A stretch of DNA of 64,000 nt, taken from assembly GCF_029867415.1 (NCBI RefSeq), contig NW_026705183.1:372001-436000 (forward strand), in the 5' to 3' direction. Below the pieces are notes generated by a model. The model did not search any database. It was not told where the DNA came from and saw only the letters and a list, made by a program, of their open reading frames with translations. This document shows positions 25,523 to 37,823 of this stretch, one piece after another (position 1 is the first letter of the stretch; every line of letters begins with the position of its first letter). This DNA is from Vicia villosa. Its lineage: Eukaryota; Streptophyta; Magnoliopsida; Fabales; Fabaceae. Position numbers and translations under genes: made by a program.

Positions 25523-28455
25523 AATTATCTTAAACCTGAAGATGTAGAGTGGTTTGTATGCCAGTCGGTATCTGAAGGTGGAAGATGATTGAACACTAGC
25601 ATACTAAGAAATTTGCCCTAGCTGGAGTAGGGACTTTTGTCGGAGATGGGCTTAAAGATGCCATCTAGATGTTGAGACTGAAGTGTTTGAGAAGTAGTTG
25701 TTTTAGAGATGGGCTTAAAGATGCCATCTGACTTGATAAGCTTGAGAATTACAATATGTCGTACGTTAGATTGTTTCTAGTTTGCATCATCAGATGTCTG
25801 GAAAAGCCGTATGTTAGGCTGAAGAATAAATCATGCGTTAGAACATTCTCAATTGCATCCTCAGATGTCTGGAAAACCGTGCGTTAGGTCGGAGAATAAA
25901 TCGTGCGTTAGACTATTCTCAATTGCATCCTCAGATGTCTGGAAAACCGTGCGTTAGGTCGGAGAATAAATCGTGCGTTAGACTATTCTCAATTGCATCC
26001 TCAGATGTCTGGAAAACCGTGCGTTAGGTCGGAGAATAAATCGTGCGTTAGACTATTCTCAATTGCATCCTCAGATGTCTGGAAAACCGTGCGTTAGGTC
26101 GGAGAATAAATCGTGCGTTAGACTATTCTCAATTGCATCCTCAGATGTCTGGAAAACCGTACGTTAGGTTTAATGGATAAGTCATGCGTTAGACTAATCC
26201 AAATTGCATCCGTAGATGTCTGGAGTACCGTGCGTTAGGCTTTGAATAAGATTCGAATCTTTGTAATGTACCTGTCAGATAATATTCACTTGGTAACAAT
26301 GTCAGTTTTATGCAATGTTTATGATGTATGTAATGAATGAGATGGAGTTCTCAAAAATAAATGGGGCGCTTTGTATGTTGTGTATGAGTTCATTATGAGG
26401 TAATGTATGCAGTGTATGAATATGTTTATGACATATGATATGTGAATATGATTTATGTTGTCTTTGATTAAGAAAGTAGATCTTTATGTCCTTGTAATTG
26501 TACTGTCTGATCTTGTCTTGAAGATGCTCAGCTGGGAATTTATGATTTCTGCTTGGAGATGATCAGTGACTGGATGTTCCCTGATTGGTGATAAAGATAT
26601 TGATAAATCATGTTGGAGGAGAGCGACGGTGTTGAAGATGTAAACTCTGTTGGGCAGCCATGTTTCTATCGGGAGCTTTTGAAGATATCTTCTTAATGAT
26701 TACTCTGTGGGGATATGATCTTGTGAACCCGGCTTTGTGGGGAGACATGGGTGAAAGTTGCCCCCAGTATTATAGTAACTACTACTTGATTTAGGACACG
26801 TCACTTAAAATGTCAAACTGGACTTGTATAGATTTGCCCCAGTTAGCAGGAACTTTGGAAAGATTCGCCTTGCGAGGACTTTATAAGATGTGCACTTTAG
26901 GAGACATGCCCCTAGTAATCATATGCCTAATATGATGTCCTATGTTGGTTGGGAAGTAGCTTCAGATCTTCTTGGATGCGTGCCCCTGATTATTTTGGCA
27001 TCCTTGAGAGATTCTCGGAATCTTGACTTGATTGCCCCTGATCGATTGAGCAAACGTGCCATGCCCCTTGTGTACATAGGAGACATTGCTTCTGGAATGA
27101 TCTTGTCTGTCTGGATAACTGTTAGTCATTAGTTGTACCCTGTGCAAGTTCTTTCTGATGCTAACATTTGAAATTATGTAGCAGAATATGTTTAATAATG
27201 AATTCATGAGATGCAATGCATACGTTTGTCTTGAGTTTTTGAAAAAACATTAAAACAAGAGATGTAAAAGCGTGATATTTATAAAGACATGGTATTTGTA
27301 ACAATGAGATGTTTGTAAGAACCTGATGCTTGTAAAAACAAAATATCAACTCAGCATTTGCGATAAACCTTAAGGAGTCAGGATACCTTTTGGTGACAGT
27401 ATGCTTTCGAACTAACCATGCTTCAGTTAGGACTTTCAAGGGTTGTAACGTGGCTTGGTTCACGGTTTAAGAAACGAAGGATAAAGGCTCAAAGTTAATT
27501 TGTACCCACCCATCTTCGTGATGATCTTCAGTCCTAAGCTCAGTTAATTCGACTTTTGCATTCAGGTTCCAAAGGACTTTTGGATTTGCACCTTTGATAA
27601 TGATGATGGTTCACAAGCGAAGAGAAATTTTTGAGATGGCAGTCACTTCTTCCTTTTGGTAGTTACAACATTGTGTTGTTCAGGAATTTATTGACTTCTC
27701 TTTTTTCATCTTTTTGATATCCCTAACTTTTGCCTGAACTGTCTATTTTGAGCTTACAGTCAGCGGGATGCCTTGATTTGTGCCTAAGTCTTCTTTTTGA
27801 TTTTTGACTTAGCAGGCTTTTCTTTGTATGTATGTATTTTCATTTTTTTCTTTTTGAAAGATATTGACTGCCTTGCTTAATGATTGGTGAACCATCATTG
27901 TCTTTTGATTGACATCTCCAACACTTCTTTGATGTGTATGGTTGAACGTTTATGATTGAAACCTTTGTTGAAATGTGTACGGAATGATTCTCTTAAAATA
28001 GAATGCATAGCCAAATTAACTGAGAACTACCCTGCCCCAGGTTATGATCAAGGGTTTTAATTAGTACAAGAAAGAAAACTTCTACTTCTTAGGCTCAAAG
28101 GGGTTAACGAGGGATTAACATCCTTATATCTCCACTGTTTAGGAATTGAAACAATGCCTGTACATCGTCAGCATAGTCTGCTCAAAAGCATACTATATGA
28201 GGTTGCGGTATCGTTCTCGTCATCCTCCCTTAAAAGGCTTACAGCTTAGCAGGAGTTGAGTATCACAAAACATATGCAGAGTAACGACATAATTTAAAAA
28301 GAGTGATAGCGAAATAATTTATTCAAGACAAACATATGCAATGCACTGATGATGATTATTAAAACAAATAATGTCTATCATAATTGGAGTGTTTAAACAA
28401 ACAGAATAGAAATTGCAAATGAAGGTAAATCTAATGATCTAAAGAGTTCATCCTT
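25523..28455 (-). other. Non-coding internal region downstream of gag
   Basis: About 2.9 kb in the place where pol should be. I see no protease, RT or integrase motif in any frame. It contains a 70-bp tandem repeat (25785-26245), a short GATGGGCTTAAAGATGCCATCT duplication near 25645 and 25710, and AT-rich DNA. It may be captured or filler sequence retained for RNA size or packaging; that is speculation. Confidence 0.6.
25785..26245. repeat. 70-bp tandem repeat, about 6.5 copies
   Basis: TCAGATGTCTGGAAAACCGT recurs at 25861, 25931, 26001, 26071 and 26141, exactly 70 bp apart. The units between 25861 and 26140 are identical, and diverged copies flank them at about 25790 and 26211. Each unit contains two CGTGCGTTAG sub-motifs. 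Such minisatellites are common in the 3' untranslated part of Tat/Ogre elements. Confidence 0.9.
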
Positions 28456-29883
28456 CTAGCCATTCATAGTATTAGCAATCTTGTTATGTTTATGCATGGG
28501 AGCAGTAATGATGTTCGGAGTTTCAGGAGCTTCGAACTCGATCTCCCCAGCATCTATCATATCTTGAATTTTGTTTCTCAGGGCCCAACAACTATCAGCA
28601 TCATGCCCAGTAGCATTGGAGTGGTAAGCACATGTAGCTTTGGGATCGTAAGACGGGCTTGCAGTGTTGGGAAACTTCGGAGGATCCTTTACGGTGATCA
28701 GATTGGCTTTCAGCAGATATTGTAGGGCTTGAGATAAAGGCATGTTGATCTTGGTGAATTGCCTCCTTGGTCTATCAGTCTTGCGTTGGTAGTCTTGTCT
28801 AGGAGCTTGTTGAGATATTGGTGCAGAGATGAGGACGGCACCAACAGACTGATTCTGGTCATCCTTACTACGACTCTTTTGACTATGAATAGCATTAGAT
28901 TCGTTTCTTCCTTGATATGGCTTCCTTGTAGTACCAGAGGCAGAACCCACTTGAATCTTCCCACTTCGAATACCATTTTCCACACGTTCTCCAGTTAAAA
29001 TGAGTTCAGTAAACCCAGAAGAAGAACTACCCAGCAGGTGACTATAGAACGGCCCAGTTAGCGTGCCCATGAACATGTCTACCAACTCCCTATCATTCAA
29101 AGAGGGTTGGACTCTTCCAGCCAAATCTCTCCATTTTTGAGCATACTCCTTGAAACTTTCTTTAGGACCCATGGACATGCTTTGAAGTTGCATGCGAGTC
29201 GGTGCGAGATCAGAGTTATATTGGTATTGCTTGTAGAAAGCCACGACCAAATCTTCCCAAGTGCGGATACTAGCACTTTCCAGCTTATAATACCATTCGA
29301 GTTGAGTTCCAGATAGACTTTCTTGAAAGAAATGGATCCAGAGCCTCTTATCAGCAGTGTGAGGCTGAATCTTTCTCACATAAGACCTCAGATGCATCTT
29401 AGGACAAGAGATTCCATCATACTTAGCAAAGGCGGGAGTTTTGAATTTTGGAGGAATAACGACTCCAGGAACGAGTCCTAATTCTTCAAAATCCAGCCCA
29501 GGTACCTTTTGAATTTCCACGCTTCTTAGACGTTCTTCCAACTGCCTATACCTCTCATCAGATTCATCCTCATCCTCGAGATACTCTTCTTCTTCTTCTT
29601 CTTCCCCATCAGAACCTACATGGCTTCCCTGATTGTTCTTGACACTGATATCATCTCTCTCTTCATCTTCCTCATTCTTGGGAATTTCAGCATCCTCAGC
29701 TTTCTTGGGACGACCTTTGAACCTTCTACCCAGATTGATCACTCCCTTGGGTTTCTGAGTCTTCTTTTCCTTCTTAGTCAGAAGGACTTTCAGTTCATTT
29801 TGCCCATTGGCCAGGTTCAGAATCAGGGCTTGAAATTCAGCATTCTGAGCTTGGAGATCCTTGACAGATTGTTCGAGATTCAT
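28456..29883 (-). CDS. gag: Ogre/Tat-type Gag polyprotein
   Basis: Encodes about 475 residues from the Met at 29883 (MNLEQSVKDLQAQ). The frame is open further upstream to 29988, but the internal Met begins the recognisable protein. An N-terminal coiled-coil-like segment (residues 1-40) is followed by a basic and then very acidic linker with a Glu run. The retrotransposon Gag core holds WYYKLESASIRTWEDLV, YAQKWRDLAGRVQPSLNDRE and MFMGTLTGPFYSHLLG. The C-terminal block CAYHSNATGHDADSCWALR resembles a zinc-knuckle-like motif seen at the end of Tat/Ogre Gag, before protease in complete elements. Here the ORF simply ends at residues NTMNG. It is intact with no stops, consistent with recent origin. 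The capsid role is inferred from the family. Confidence 0.9.
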   Translation of the reverse strand: MNLEQSVKDLQAQNAEFQALILNLANGQNELKVLLTKKEKKTQKPKGVINLGRRFKGRPKKAEDAEIPKNEEDEERDDISVKNNQGSHVGSDGEEEEEEEYLEDEDESDERYRQLEERLRSVEIQKVPGLDFEELGLVPGVVIPPKFKTPAFAKYDGISCPKMHLRSYVRKIQPHTADKRLWIHFFQESLSGTQLEWYYKLESASIRTWEDLVVAFYKQYQYNSDLAPTRMQLQSMSMGPKESFKEYAQKWRDLAGRVQPSLNDRELVDMFMGTLTGPFYSHLLGSSSSGFTELILTGERVENGIRSGKIQVGSASGTTRKPYQGRNESNAIHSQKSRSKDDQNQSVGAVLISAPISQQAPRQDYQRKTDRPRRQFTKINMPLSQALQYLLKANLITVKDPPKFPNTASPSYDPKATCAYHSNATGHDADSCWALRNKIQDMIDAGEIEFEAPETPNIITAPMHKHNKIANTMNG

Positions 29884-29988
29884 CTTTCTTACTGAAATAA
29901 ACAGCAACAAAGATGAGGCATTTGATTTTATGAAACCTGTGATGCGATGTTTATGAATGATATGATTATGCATATGCAATGTTTTCAA

Positions 29989-31055
29989 GGATCCTTGGGA
30001 ATTTAGTTAGCAACATTAGAAATGATTTGGTCGCATCTTCGTTTGAAGAAATATGAACTTTGTCTTTGAACATCCTTCTTTTGAGAATCGAGCTCACCAT
30101 ATCAAGTGGGTCATAGCCTCTGGTTCGGGATACTCTTAAATTTGAAGACACATGGCTAGAGGAAAATAAATCCTCTTGCCCCTTGATAGGTACTGAGTCT
30201 TTGAATTGGAAGGCACATGGCTAGAGGAAAATAAATCCTCTTGCCCCTTGATAGGACTTTAGTCCTTGATAAGAGCACCTGAAATTGTGCGCCCTAAATT
30301 CCTAAGATCCTTAAAAGGGTTAGTTAAATCATGTTATGCTTATGATGTCATGATGTCATGATGTTGTGCGAATGCAGTTCGTTAGACTTAGTGTGAGATA
30401 GTAAGGACAAACAAGTCCTTTTAACAAAACCTGCAAGGAAATGAAGGTTAGTAGCAAACACAAACAAGTCACACAATTTTTGGCTTAAGGCTTGCATGGA
30501 GTATTATCAGGTGTCCTTCCCAAGGGTATTTCTATGGATAAGGAGATTTCAGCAACGGGTTCTACAAGTTATCCAGAATTGTCAGCCCTTCTAAAGCACC
30601 CTCGGACATGATGCATTTGCACCATGCAATGATACTTTGAGAAAGAACCTATCTGAATTGTAGCATCGGGTAGCGACTAGTCCTTAACATTTGTCAAGGG
30701 TAGTCCCCCCACTACGTTCCTCAAGGCCAGGATGGGTTAAGGGTAACTAAAGGTCCTTGAGCTCCAGCGCACCCACAGACACATACATAGACCCCCCTCA
30801 TTTGAGAAAGGTGTGCATATGCTATGGAGTCCTAACTCAAGTGTGAACTTCATATTGACTCATCTCCCACATATGTGAAAGAGGTCGCCATGACTATGCC
30901 ACTCCTAATCTTAAGTGTTCTTGAATCCGGGAATAGGATTCGTCCATCAGTTAATTCCCAAAACGCCCTTGAAAAATAAAACAAACAAAGCAAACAATAG
31001 AAAACATTTAAGGTGAATCCTAAACTTTTAAGGTAACCCCTCTTAATCGAAATAA
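29989..31055 (-). other. 5' leader of the nested element
   Basis: About 1.07 kb between the primer-binding site and gag on the minus strand. It contains a tandem duplication of about 66 bp (30142-30262: ATGGCTAGAGGAAAATAAAT and following bases twice). No upstream ORF like the ORF1 of autonomous Ogre is evident. Confidence 0.55.
30142..30262. repeat. Direct duplication of about 66 bp in leader
   Basis: The block with CACATGGCTAGAGGAAAATA, TCCTCTTGCCCCTTGATAGG occurs twice, the copies separated by a short GAGTCTTTGAATTGGAAG spacer. Confidence 0.75.
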
Positions 31056-31073
31056 TCCCCAGCAGAGTCGCCA
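31056..31073 (-). promoter_or_regulatory. Primer-binding site of nested element
   Basis: On the minus strand TGGCGACTCTGCTGGGGA begins five bases (GAAC and one more) after the 5' LTR. Ogre/Tat elements use a site of this type, usually assigned to a tRNA-Arg; I have not verified the exact tRNA. Confidence 0.75.
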
Positions 31074-31077
31074 GTTC

Positions 31078-32781
31078 TGTAATACGGTGAACTGACTTTT
31101 TAATAATCGAAATGTACGGTAAGCAAGAGTCGCCACCGACTTTTATTTTATCCAAATTTAATTAGAAAGGCTAAAAGAACAGGAAAAACCTTTTAAATAA
31201 AATAGGGTTCGGGGGGTAATTATGCAAAGGGAAGGTGTAAGGCACCCTTTGCATCCATGGTTATCCATGGGCTCTTAACTTGCTTTGCTTTTTTTGTTTC
31301 AGAAAGGTAGAAGAAGAAGATATGGACTTTAGCTCGTAAATGAGCGTAGCCAGTTTTGAAGAATTTTGAGAAAGAATATAGAAAATAGAGCATGGCAAGG
31401 CAATTAGGGGCAATTACCTTAAACTCAGATGATAGGTCTCTTTTTAGCCTTTCAGAATGAAAGGGTCTATCCTTGCCATAAGAGGGCAGGAAGCCTTTCG
31501 TTTGGAGGTTGAAGGGTCATCGAAGCATCCTTTGCCATAAGACCGTCCCATGCCATAGAAGGGCAGGTAGTCTAAGGCAAGGATCAGAATAAGCCATTTC
31601 GTAGGCAGCCAGAAGATACCTCAGCCTTTTTCCGTAGGCAACATCCGAGGGTCGAGGTCATGTTAGTGTATCGAAGGCAGCATCATTTAGGGTCGTATGA
31701 CCTTTAATTATCGAGGCAGCATGGCTGAGGTATCCTCGAATTCGAGGGACATGGCTTATTCTGCAGAAAAACGAAGGCAACAGGCAACAGGCAACAGAGA
31801 GGGTTACCCAAAAGCGTGCGTGTGTGCACCAATCATGTGATTCAATTCGGATTATATTATCTTGTGTTTAGTTATTCTAATTAATTTAGGGTTGCACTCC
31901 CTATTTTACTAACCACGCAGTAATATAAAGCAATAAAGGGGAAGGGGACAATGAAACCAGCGGATCCCCAATGGGGTTTGACACAAGTAATAATAAAATA
32001 AAAAAACGAGGGGTAAAATTTAGGGTTACCAAACTCGTGGCTTTGGCAATCCACAAACCCTGAAAGAAAGACAATAAGAAAACTGGGTGAGTGTATGGCT
32101 AATTCGAAGGTTGGCAAAATTAATCAGAAAATAAAGAATAAAGATAAAATGAATAACAGTTAATAAGTAAATGAGCAAGGTTACTTAGCTTTGGTTCGAT
32201 TTGATCTGATATGGTTAGAGTCGGAGGAACCCTCGGAAACCTCGGAGGTAACCCTGAAATAAGGCAGAAAATATGTGAAGGCAAGGCAAACCCTAACCAC
32301 AAATCAATTAAAAGAATAAAATCAAATAAAGCAGCACACTTATCTTCGAGGTTTGTTTGAAGGCGCGCGCTCGGGGCGAATCATGTGGCTAACCCTGATA
32401 ATGCACAGAAAGAAAATAAAAATCAGTGTAGGGCGTGATCTTCACGAACCCTAATTAGGGTACGAAGTTGAATAAAAGAAAATAAATAATTTAATTAATT
32501 TATTGGTCTCGCTACCTAATTAATTAAATCGGAACCAGGAAAATAATTTGAATGTAATAAATATTTTTTAGGAATTTTTTGGAGTTTAATTAAAACAATT
32601 ATGATTTTCTAAAGATTTAAAGGTAAATTAAAATAAATAAATAAAGTTATTTAAATAAATACATATGAATTTATTAATTTAAATAATTAATCGATTAAAT
32701 AATAAATAAACATATAAAAGGTTTTTTATAAAATTTTTCTATAATTTTTACATAGTTTTTATATACAAATAAGTTTTAAAA

Positions 32782-32820
<39 letters not shown>

Positions 32821-34798
32821 CAAAAATAAGAAGCTGTATAATTAAGATTAAAAAAAATTCAGAAAAACTCAACTTTTAATCCTGTGTGGCAGCGCGCGTG
32901 GGAACATGGTACACCTGCGTTACTTGGGGCGTTGGATATGGAGGAAGCATGATCTGATGGTTGACGGATAAGGGCGCATCACACGTACGCAAGCCAAGAT
33001 GCACAGGATCTGTTTTATTTGAAACACACCACGCGCGCGCTTTCTCTCCATTCAGAGGACGACAGCTCATCACCTTCAACCTTCGTCCGTCGTCTTAGGT
33101 CTGCAATAGACCTTTAGCGACGGTCATGTCCATAGCTAGAACCTGCACACTTACGAATAGCACAAAACCAACACAGAAATCTTTCGCACCCCTACATATA
33201 CGATCGTCCAGATGCCCTGAGTACGATTATGGCGTCAATTGGTTCTAATTTTGCCTTATCTAGGAAACCCTAATTTCAAGGGTTATAATTCGTTAATGGT
33301 GAAACCATGTTCCTGCGTCCAAACTCAACCAAATCATCCAGAAACGTTCCACACATCACCACAATCATGAATATGCAATTAAATTCGATTAAAGATGTAT
33401 GTATTATGCAAATCGACAAAAAATAGAAAACGGCAAACCGAGGGGCATACGTGATGATTCAGCGTGCGTTCTCTGTGTAGGAGTAATGGAACAGCTTCAG
33501 TAGTGTCCAGGGAACACGTAGCAATGCTTGGAACCGGTTGAATTTCTCTGTATCTCAAATTCGAACTTGAGATTTTCTTTGATTTTTTTTTGGTTCGGAT
33601 TAGGTGTTCTTGAGGGCAGAATTTTCTCTCCCTTAGGGTTTGGATCAGTTGTGTATTTATATTGGAACGTTTTAGGTCAACATATTTGTAGAGAATCTCA
33701 TTGAATCATGATTTGCAACTTTGATTGGAATTTGATTTTGCAAATTTCTAACTATGGCCAAATCTCAATCTTTTTCTTCCAACTCTCTTGACCACGAATC
33801 TGAATCAAATATATGACTTAAATGATGATTTAATTTGATCAGAAACAAAATAAAATCATCTTTTCTTATTTTCTTTCAGAATATTTGATTAGTCTTGTAT
33901 TTTTAATGAATAAAAAATCATAAAAAATCAATTATTCATCCATAATTCGTGACATGGCAAATGGAGCTTCTAAATGACTTGTATAGCAAGATTGGATCAA
34001 AAGAACTTGGGCCTATTTGCAAAATATTTGAATTCCTTCACATTTTTCCTTCCAAAATAGCCTAACTTTGACAAGGCCTATCTCTCTCATTTTTTGAGGT
34101 ATGGAAGTGTTCCAGGACATTTTGGAAACCTTAGAGAGTCCTCTAACCAATGTCTTTGGTCTCATATCAAAATCATTTTTCATTCTCATTTTATGATCTT
34201 TTGAAGAAAGTGTCTTTTTATTGACTTTTGAAGAGGACCTATAATGTATGAAGCCATATCTCTTGAACCATTGATCTATGGGCTCTAATTCTTGGACAAT
34301 TGGATAGAGGAATGAATTCCCTTCAACATGAGCTTTGGTGGGAATTTTTCTGATGAAGTATGAATATTTGGCGAATTTTCAAAGTTTGGTTGACTTTTTC
34401 AGTTCATGCCCAAAATAGTAACTTTTGACTTTTGACTTCTCTGATCTTTCCTTGCATCATCATGATCAACCCTTGATCAAATGGTGATTTTAGGGTTATG
34501 AGGATGTTGCTGACCAAATATCTTGATCTTTGACTGTATATTGACTTGAAATGACCATTTTGCCCTTGAGAATCAACTACTGACGAGGGACTCAACTTGC
34601 TTTGATTGGCTTGATAACTTTCATAGAGATTCTTTGGGATGTTTGTGACCCTATGGAACCACCTTGAGCCATTGATTCAGTGATTTTCCTTCTAAAGAAC
34701 CAAACCCTAGTTCAGATCTTTGTATAGGAGAAATTGTCTAGGAGCTTTGCATATGGATTTGAAACTTGAATAATGTGGGCAAATTTTGGGGTATGACA
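31078..34798 (-). repeat. 5' LTR of nested Ogre/Tat-type element
   Basis: 3721 bp. It matches the partner LTR base for base in my reading apart from the longer (TA)n run (about 32787-32813) and one substitution near 34553. It carries the promoter for the minus-strand transcript. Confidence 0.9.
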
Positions 34799-34945
34799 AT
34801 AGGTCTCACAGAAGAAGAAATTAACGGATAAGGAGGTTATCTCTCTTGAGGAGAGGACAAAAAAATGAAGAAAGAGAGATCGCGAGTTGAAGTGGTAAGA
34901 ATTAAGGATGAAGAAACCAAACAAGAAACCATTAAATACTTTTAG
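34799..34945 (+). pseudogene. Athila-type gag-like ORF, copy 4, 3' part
   Basis: Resumes with the duplicated ATAGG and the C-terminal gag segment, ending at the same TAG as the other copies. It lacks the T that copy 1 has in GGTTCTC, so the frame was already shifted before the insertion. Confidence 0.6.
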
Positions 34946-36651
34946 GGCTTCACATTGGTAAGAAAAGTACCAAGAAAACGAGACAATGGTTGATGAATCA
35001 ACCATGAAACGTCAAGCCATGCGACGTTAAACGAGGCGCTTCGTGGGAGGTAACCCACACTTCTAATGTTTTATTTTGTTTTGTTTATTTTTATTTCAGG
35101 AAATATTAAGGGGACCTTTCTGGTGAAAGCTAGGAAGAAGCAATTGATATGGCAATACCCTTTGTGAGTCAACCCTCTCGGGCATGTTCTGAAACATTGA
35201 GGTCAATGTTTAGTTCAAGTTTGGGGGTGGATTTACTCTTTTGCATTTTTCAATTTTTTGTTTATTATTTGTTTGTTTCCCCAAATTTTAATAAGTAGTT
35301 CCTAAAACATAAAGAAAAGCTAGAGTGAAACAATGAGAATGCCAACAATTGAGCAACATGCATGAAAGTGGTAATGAGTGGAAATTTTTGAAAAATTATT
35401 TTTCCCTTTCTTTTTCAATAAAAGTGACAAGGCAGGTATGTATTTTCGAACTCTAACTCTTAGTGTGTGCATGAAACTTAGGTTGTTAGTAAATTCCGGT
35501 AGAAGTTCTTTATGGTACACAATTCTTGTTGGATCAGCTTAGCCTTAACTATTGTGAGGAAAGCTTTCCATTGTTTACTATATGCAGGAGACCATCGATT
35601 ACTTCGACATGTTTATATTTTGCTAAACCGTTTGTCGCATCATCTTGTGAAAATCTGTGAAAATGACTTAGGCACTTGTTTGAAATTGAGAGTTTCTTTT
35701 AGCCTATTCCATCTTAAAGCTTACTTCTTTTCTATGAGAGTGAGATCCTTTGCTAACCATTCTTTGAGACTGAGGTCAAGATAAATATCATAATATGCAC
35801 CAAGAAAAACATCTGATGAGATCTTGATCTCAATAAAAAAATTTGCTTTGGACCATCAACCATAAAATTTGGTGATGTGTTTTCTCTTCTACCTTTATAG
35901 AAAGTAGGGGAGCATTCATAGAATCTGACTACAGGTTGATATCCAAGTTGGGGAGAGTCATGAACAAAATAAGAGTAAAGTACAGGTGGTGTTTTGCAAA
36001 GAACAAAAGAAACTCGTAGCTTGAGAATAAAGAAAAACAAAAGAAAGACAATGTTGGAACCTAGAAAGTTGAAAGAAAAAAACAGAAAGAAGGAAAATGT
36101 TGAAGAAAGGAAAAGACATCGAGCTAAGAATGAAAAGATGAACGGGTCAGGAAGTTAATGGTCTAGAGAAAAAGGAATGAGTTGTGATTAGGATGCTCCC
36201 CTAGAATAGGAACAACCTTTGACTATCTTCCTTTCTTCGAATCTTAACCACATTACAACCCGATAAAGCCCTTCCGATTCTCAGATTTCACAGGATTTGA
36301 TGCCCACAATACGATGAATGTATGATATGAATACTTGTTGATTTAATTGTTTGTATGAGTGTTTAACCCCTCTTTTGTTCATCATATTTTCTGATGAGAG
36401 TGATTAGTGCTGAGTCAACTGCGGTTGTGTAGTGTTTTGAACTTCTGGAGGTAATTTTCTTTCAAAATCTGTTTCATGTGCATGTTCTGAGTTTGCAGGG
36501 AGATGAAGAGTATCTGAATTGATTACTGAATTGAGCCATTTGAAAAAAATCATTGAAAAATTTGTTGCATGATTGTTGGTATGTGTTGTTGTCTTCACTG
36601 AGGTGAGTAATTTTGTTTAGGGACAAACAAAACTCTAAGTTGGGGAGAGTT
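34946..36651 (+). other. Non-coding 3' internal region, copy 4
   Basis: Same layout as the other copies (hairpin near 35035, purine runs, polypurine tract just before 36652). It is nearly identical to copy 3 from about 35490 on. No gene. Confidence 0.6.
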
Positions 36652-37820
36652 TGTTAGGAGTGAATTATGAGTATTCTCATGTGTTAAAATAACTACCTTT
36701 TGATCTGAAGTCGAGCTTATCGTATGAATTTGAGTGATTTTATGGTTAGAATTGAACTCTAGAAGTTTGATTCTAGTTGTAAAGCAAATCGAATCACTTT
36801 GTGTGTTATTGATGCAGGTATTAAGGCTGAGAAGTAATGACGAGGAAACATGAAGGCGTAAGGAAACTGGAGACGCAAAATCACAAAGAAGTGGGATAAA
36901 GCAGAGGCCGAGCCGCAACAGAATTGGGCGAGACGCGCCAAACCTTCTGTTCCCATTTCGCGCCTCGCTAAACCGTGTCGCGCCGCGGGTGCTTCGTAAA
37001 AAGAAACTTTGTTATAAAAAGAAACCCTAATCCTCATAAGTGAGATATCTTTGGTGAGCGAAATTCAGAGAGATTCATATTCCAGAGCTGAAAACAACAT
37101 TCGACGGAGAATTCAACATCAATCGAAGACATTCCCTTGATTAAGATGAATCCCTCTATGAAGTTTTGTGTGTTCTTCATGTCTATGGAGAGCTAAACCC
37201 CATTGTGTTGAGTTTAAGGTAGTAGTTAACCTATGAAGATGCAATAACTTTGATTAATTCATGTGAACAATTGTTTAAGTTTCATTATCAATAAAGAAAC
37301 TTGCTTTTATTTTATATCAGTGTTGGACTATCAATCGAGAGATAGGGTTCATACTTTTGCCCTAGGTTTTTATATTGACTTGTTCTTAATTTTCAGAGAT
37401 GGGATTATGAATAAGTTTTCATAAATCATTGTGTTTAATTCCCTTTATCTTTATAGTTATTCTGAGAGATCGAATATCATACCGGTAGAGGTGGCTCAAA
37501 ATTGATCTTAGACATAATATCTGTTTTGAGGATGAAAGAAAATAATAGCTTATATAATGGTTCACATGTGGATTAATTGATCAATTGCATACGAATAGGT
37601 TGATGAACCCTAGAACTCAACATATTCATTACCATTGTTAATCATTCTTTAAGCTTTCAGTCAATTAATTATTACTTTCTTATACGCACTTTTAGACTAA
37701 ATAATCAAAACTAATGCTTTTTACCACTCATTATAATTTGACTATAGAATGGCAGTACTATTGACTCAGTCTCTATGGATACGATATATTAGAAAATATT
37801 TACCCAAAATACTTTCAACA
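36652..37820 (+). repeat. Athila-type LTR 5 (rightmost)
   Basis: 1169 bp with the usual TGTTAGG...TTTCAACA ends. It is followed by AAT and the primer-binding sequence, but then by tRNA-derived DNA and not the element's leader. It is therefore the true right end of the array. Confidence 0.85.
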
Positions 37821-37823
37821 AAT

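Larger units (their letters stand above)
21799..34798 (-). mobile_element. Young gag-only Ogre/Tat-type retrotransposon, 13.0 kb
   Basis: A complete element on the minus strand: LTRs 31078-34798 (5') and 21799-25509 (3'), primer-binding site 31056-31073, gag 28456-29883 and a polypurine tract at 25510-25522. The LTRs begin TGTCATACCCCAAAATTTG when read on the minus strand, typical of Ogre/Tat families in legumes. The internal region is only 5568 bp and contains gag but no protease, RT, RNase H or integrase. The element is therefore structurally complete but non-autonomous. It splits the fourth Athila-type unit and has a perfect 5-bp target duplication. LTR comparison shows one base difference plus a (TA)n length change, so the insertion is recent. 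Confidence 0.9.
6028..37820 (+). mobile_element. Tandem array of non-autonomous Athila-type retrotransposon
   Basis: Five LTRs start at 6028, 10435, 14839, 19242 and 36652 and alternate with four internal regions in the same orientation, giving a period of 4403-4407 bp. The last interval fits once the 13,005-bp nested insertion is subtracted. Each of the first four LTRs is followed after AAT by TGGCGCCGTTGCCGGGGA, the complement of the 3' end of plant tRNA-Asp. This primer is characteristic of the Athila lineage of Ty3/gypsy. The internal regions hold a gag-like reading frame but no protease, RT, RNase H or integrase, so the family must be mobilised in trans. Shared LTRs imply unequal recombination or end-to-end amplification instead of separate insertions. 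Confidence 0.85.

Noticed and set aside
25785..26245. CRISPR-like array
   Set aside because: The 70-bp units are contiguous with no unique spacers, in a plant retrotransposon.
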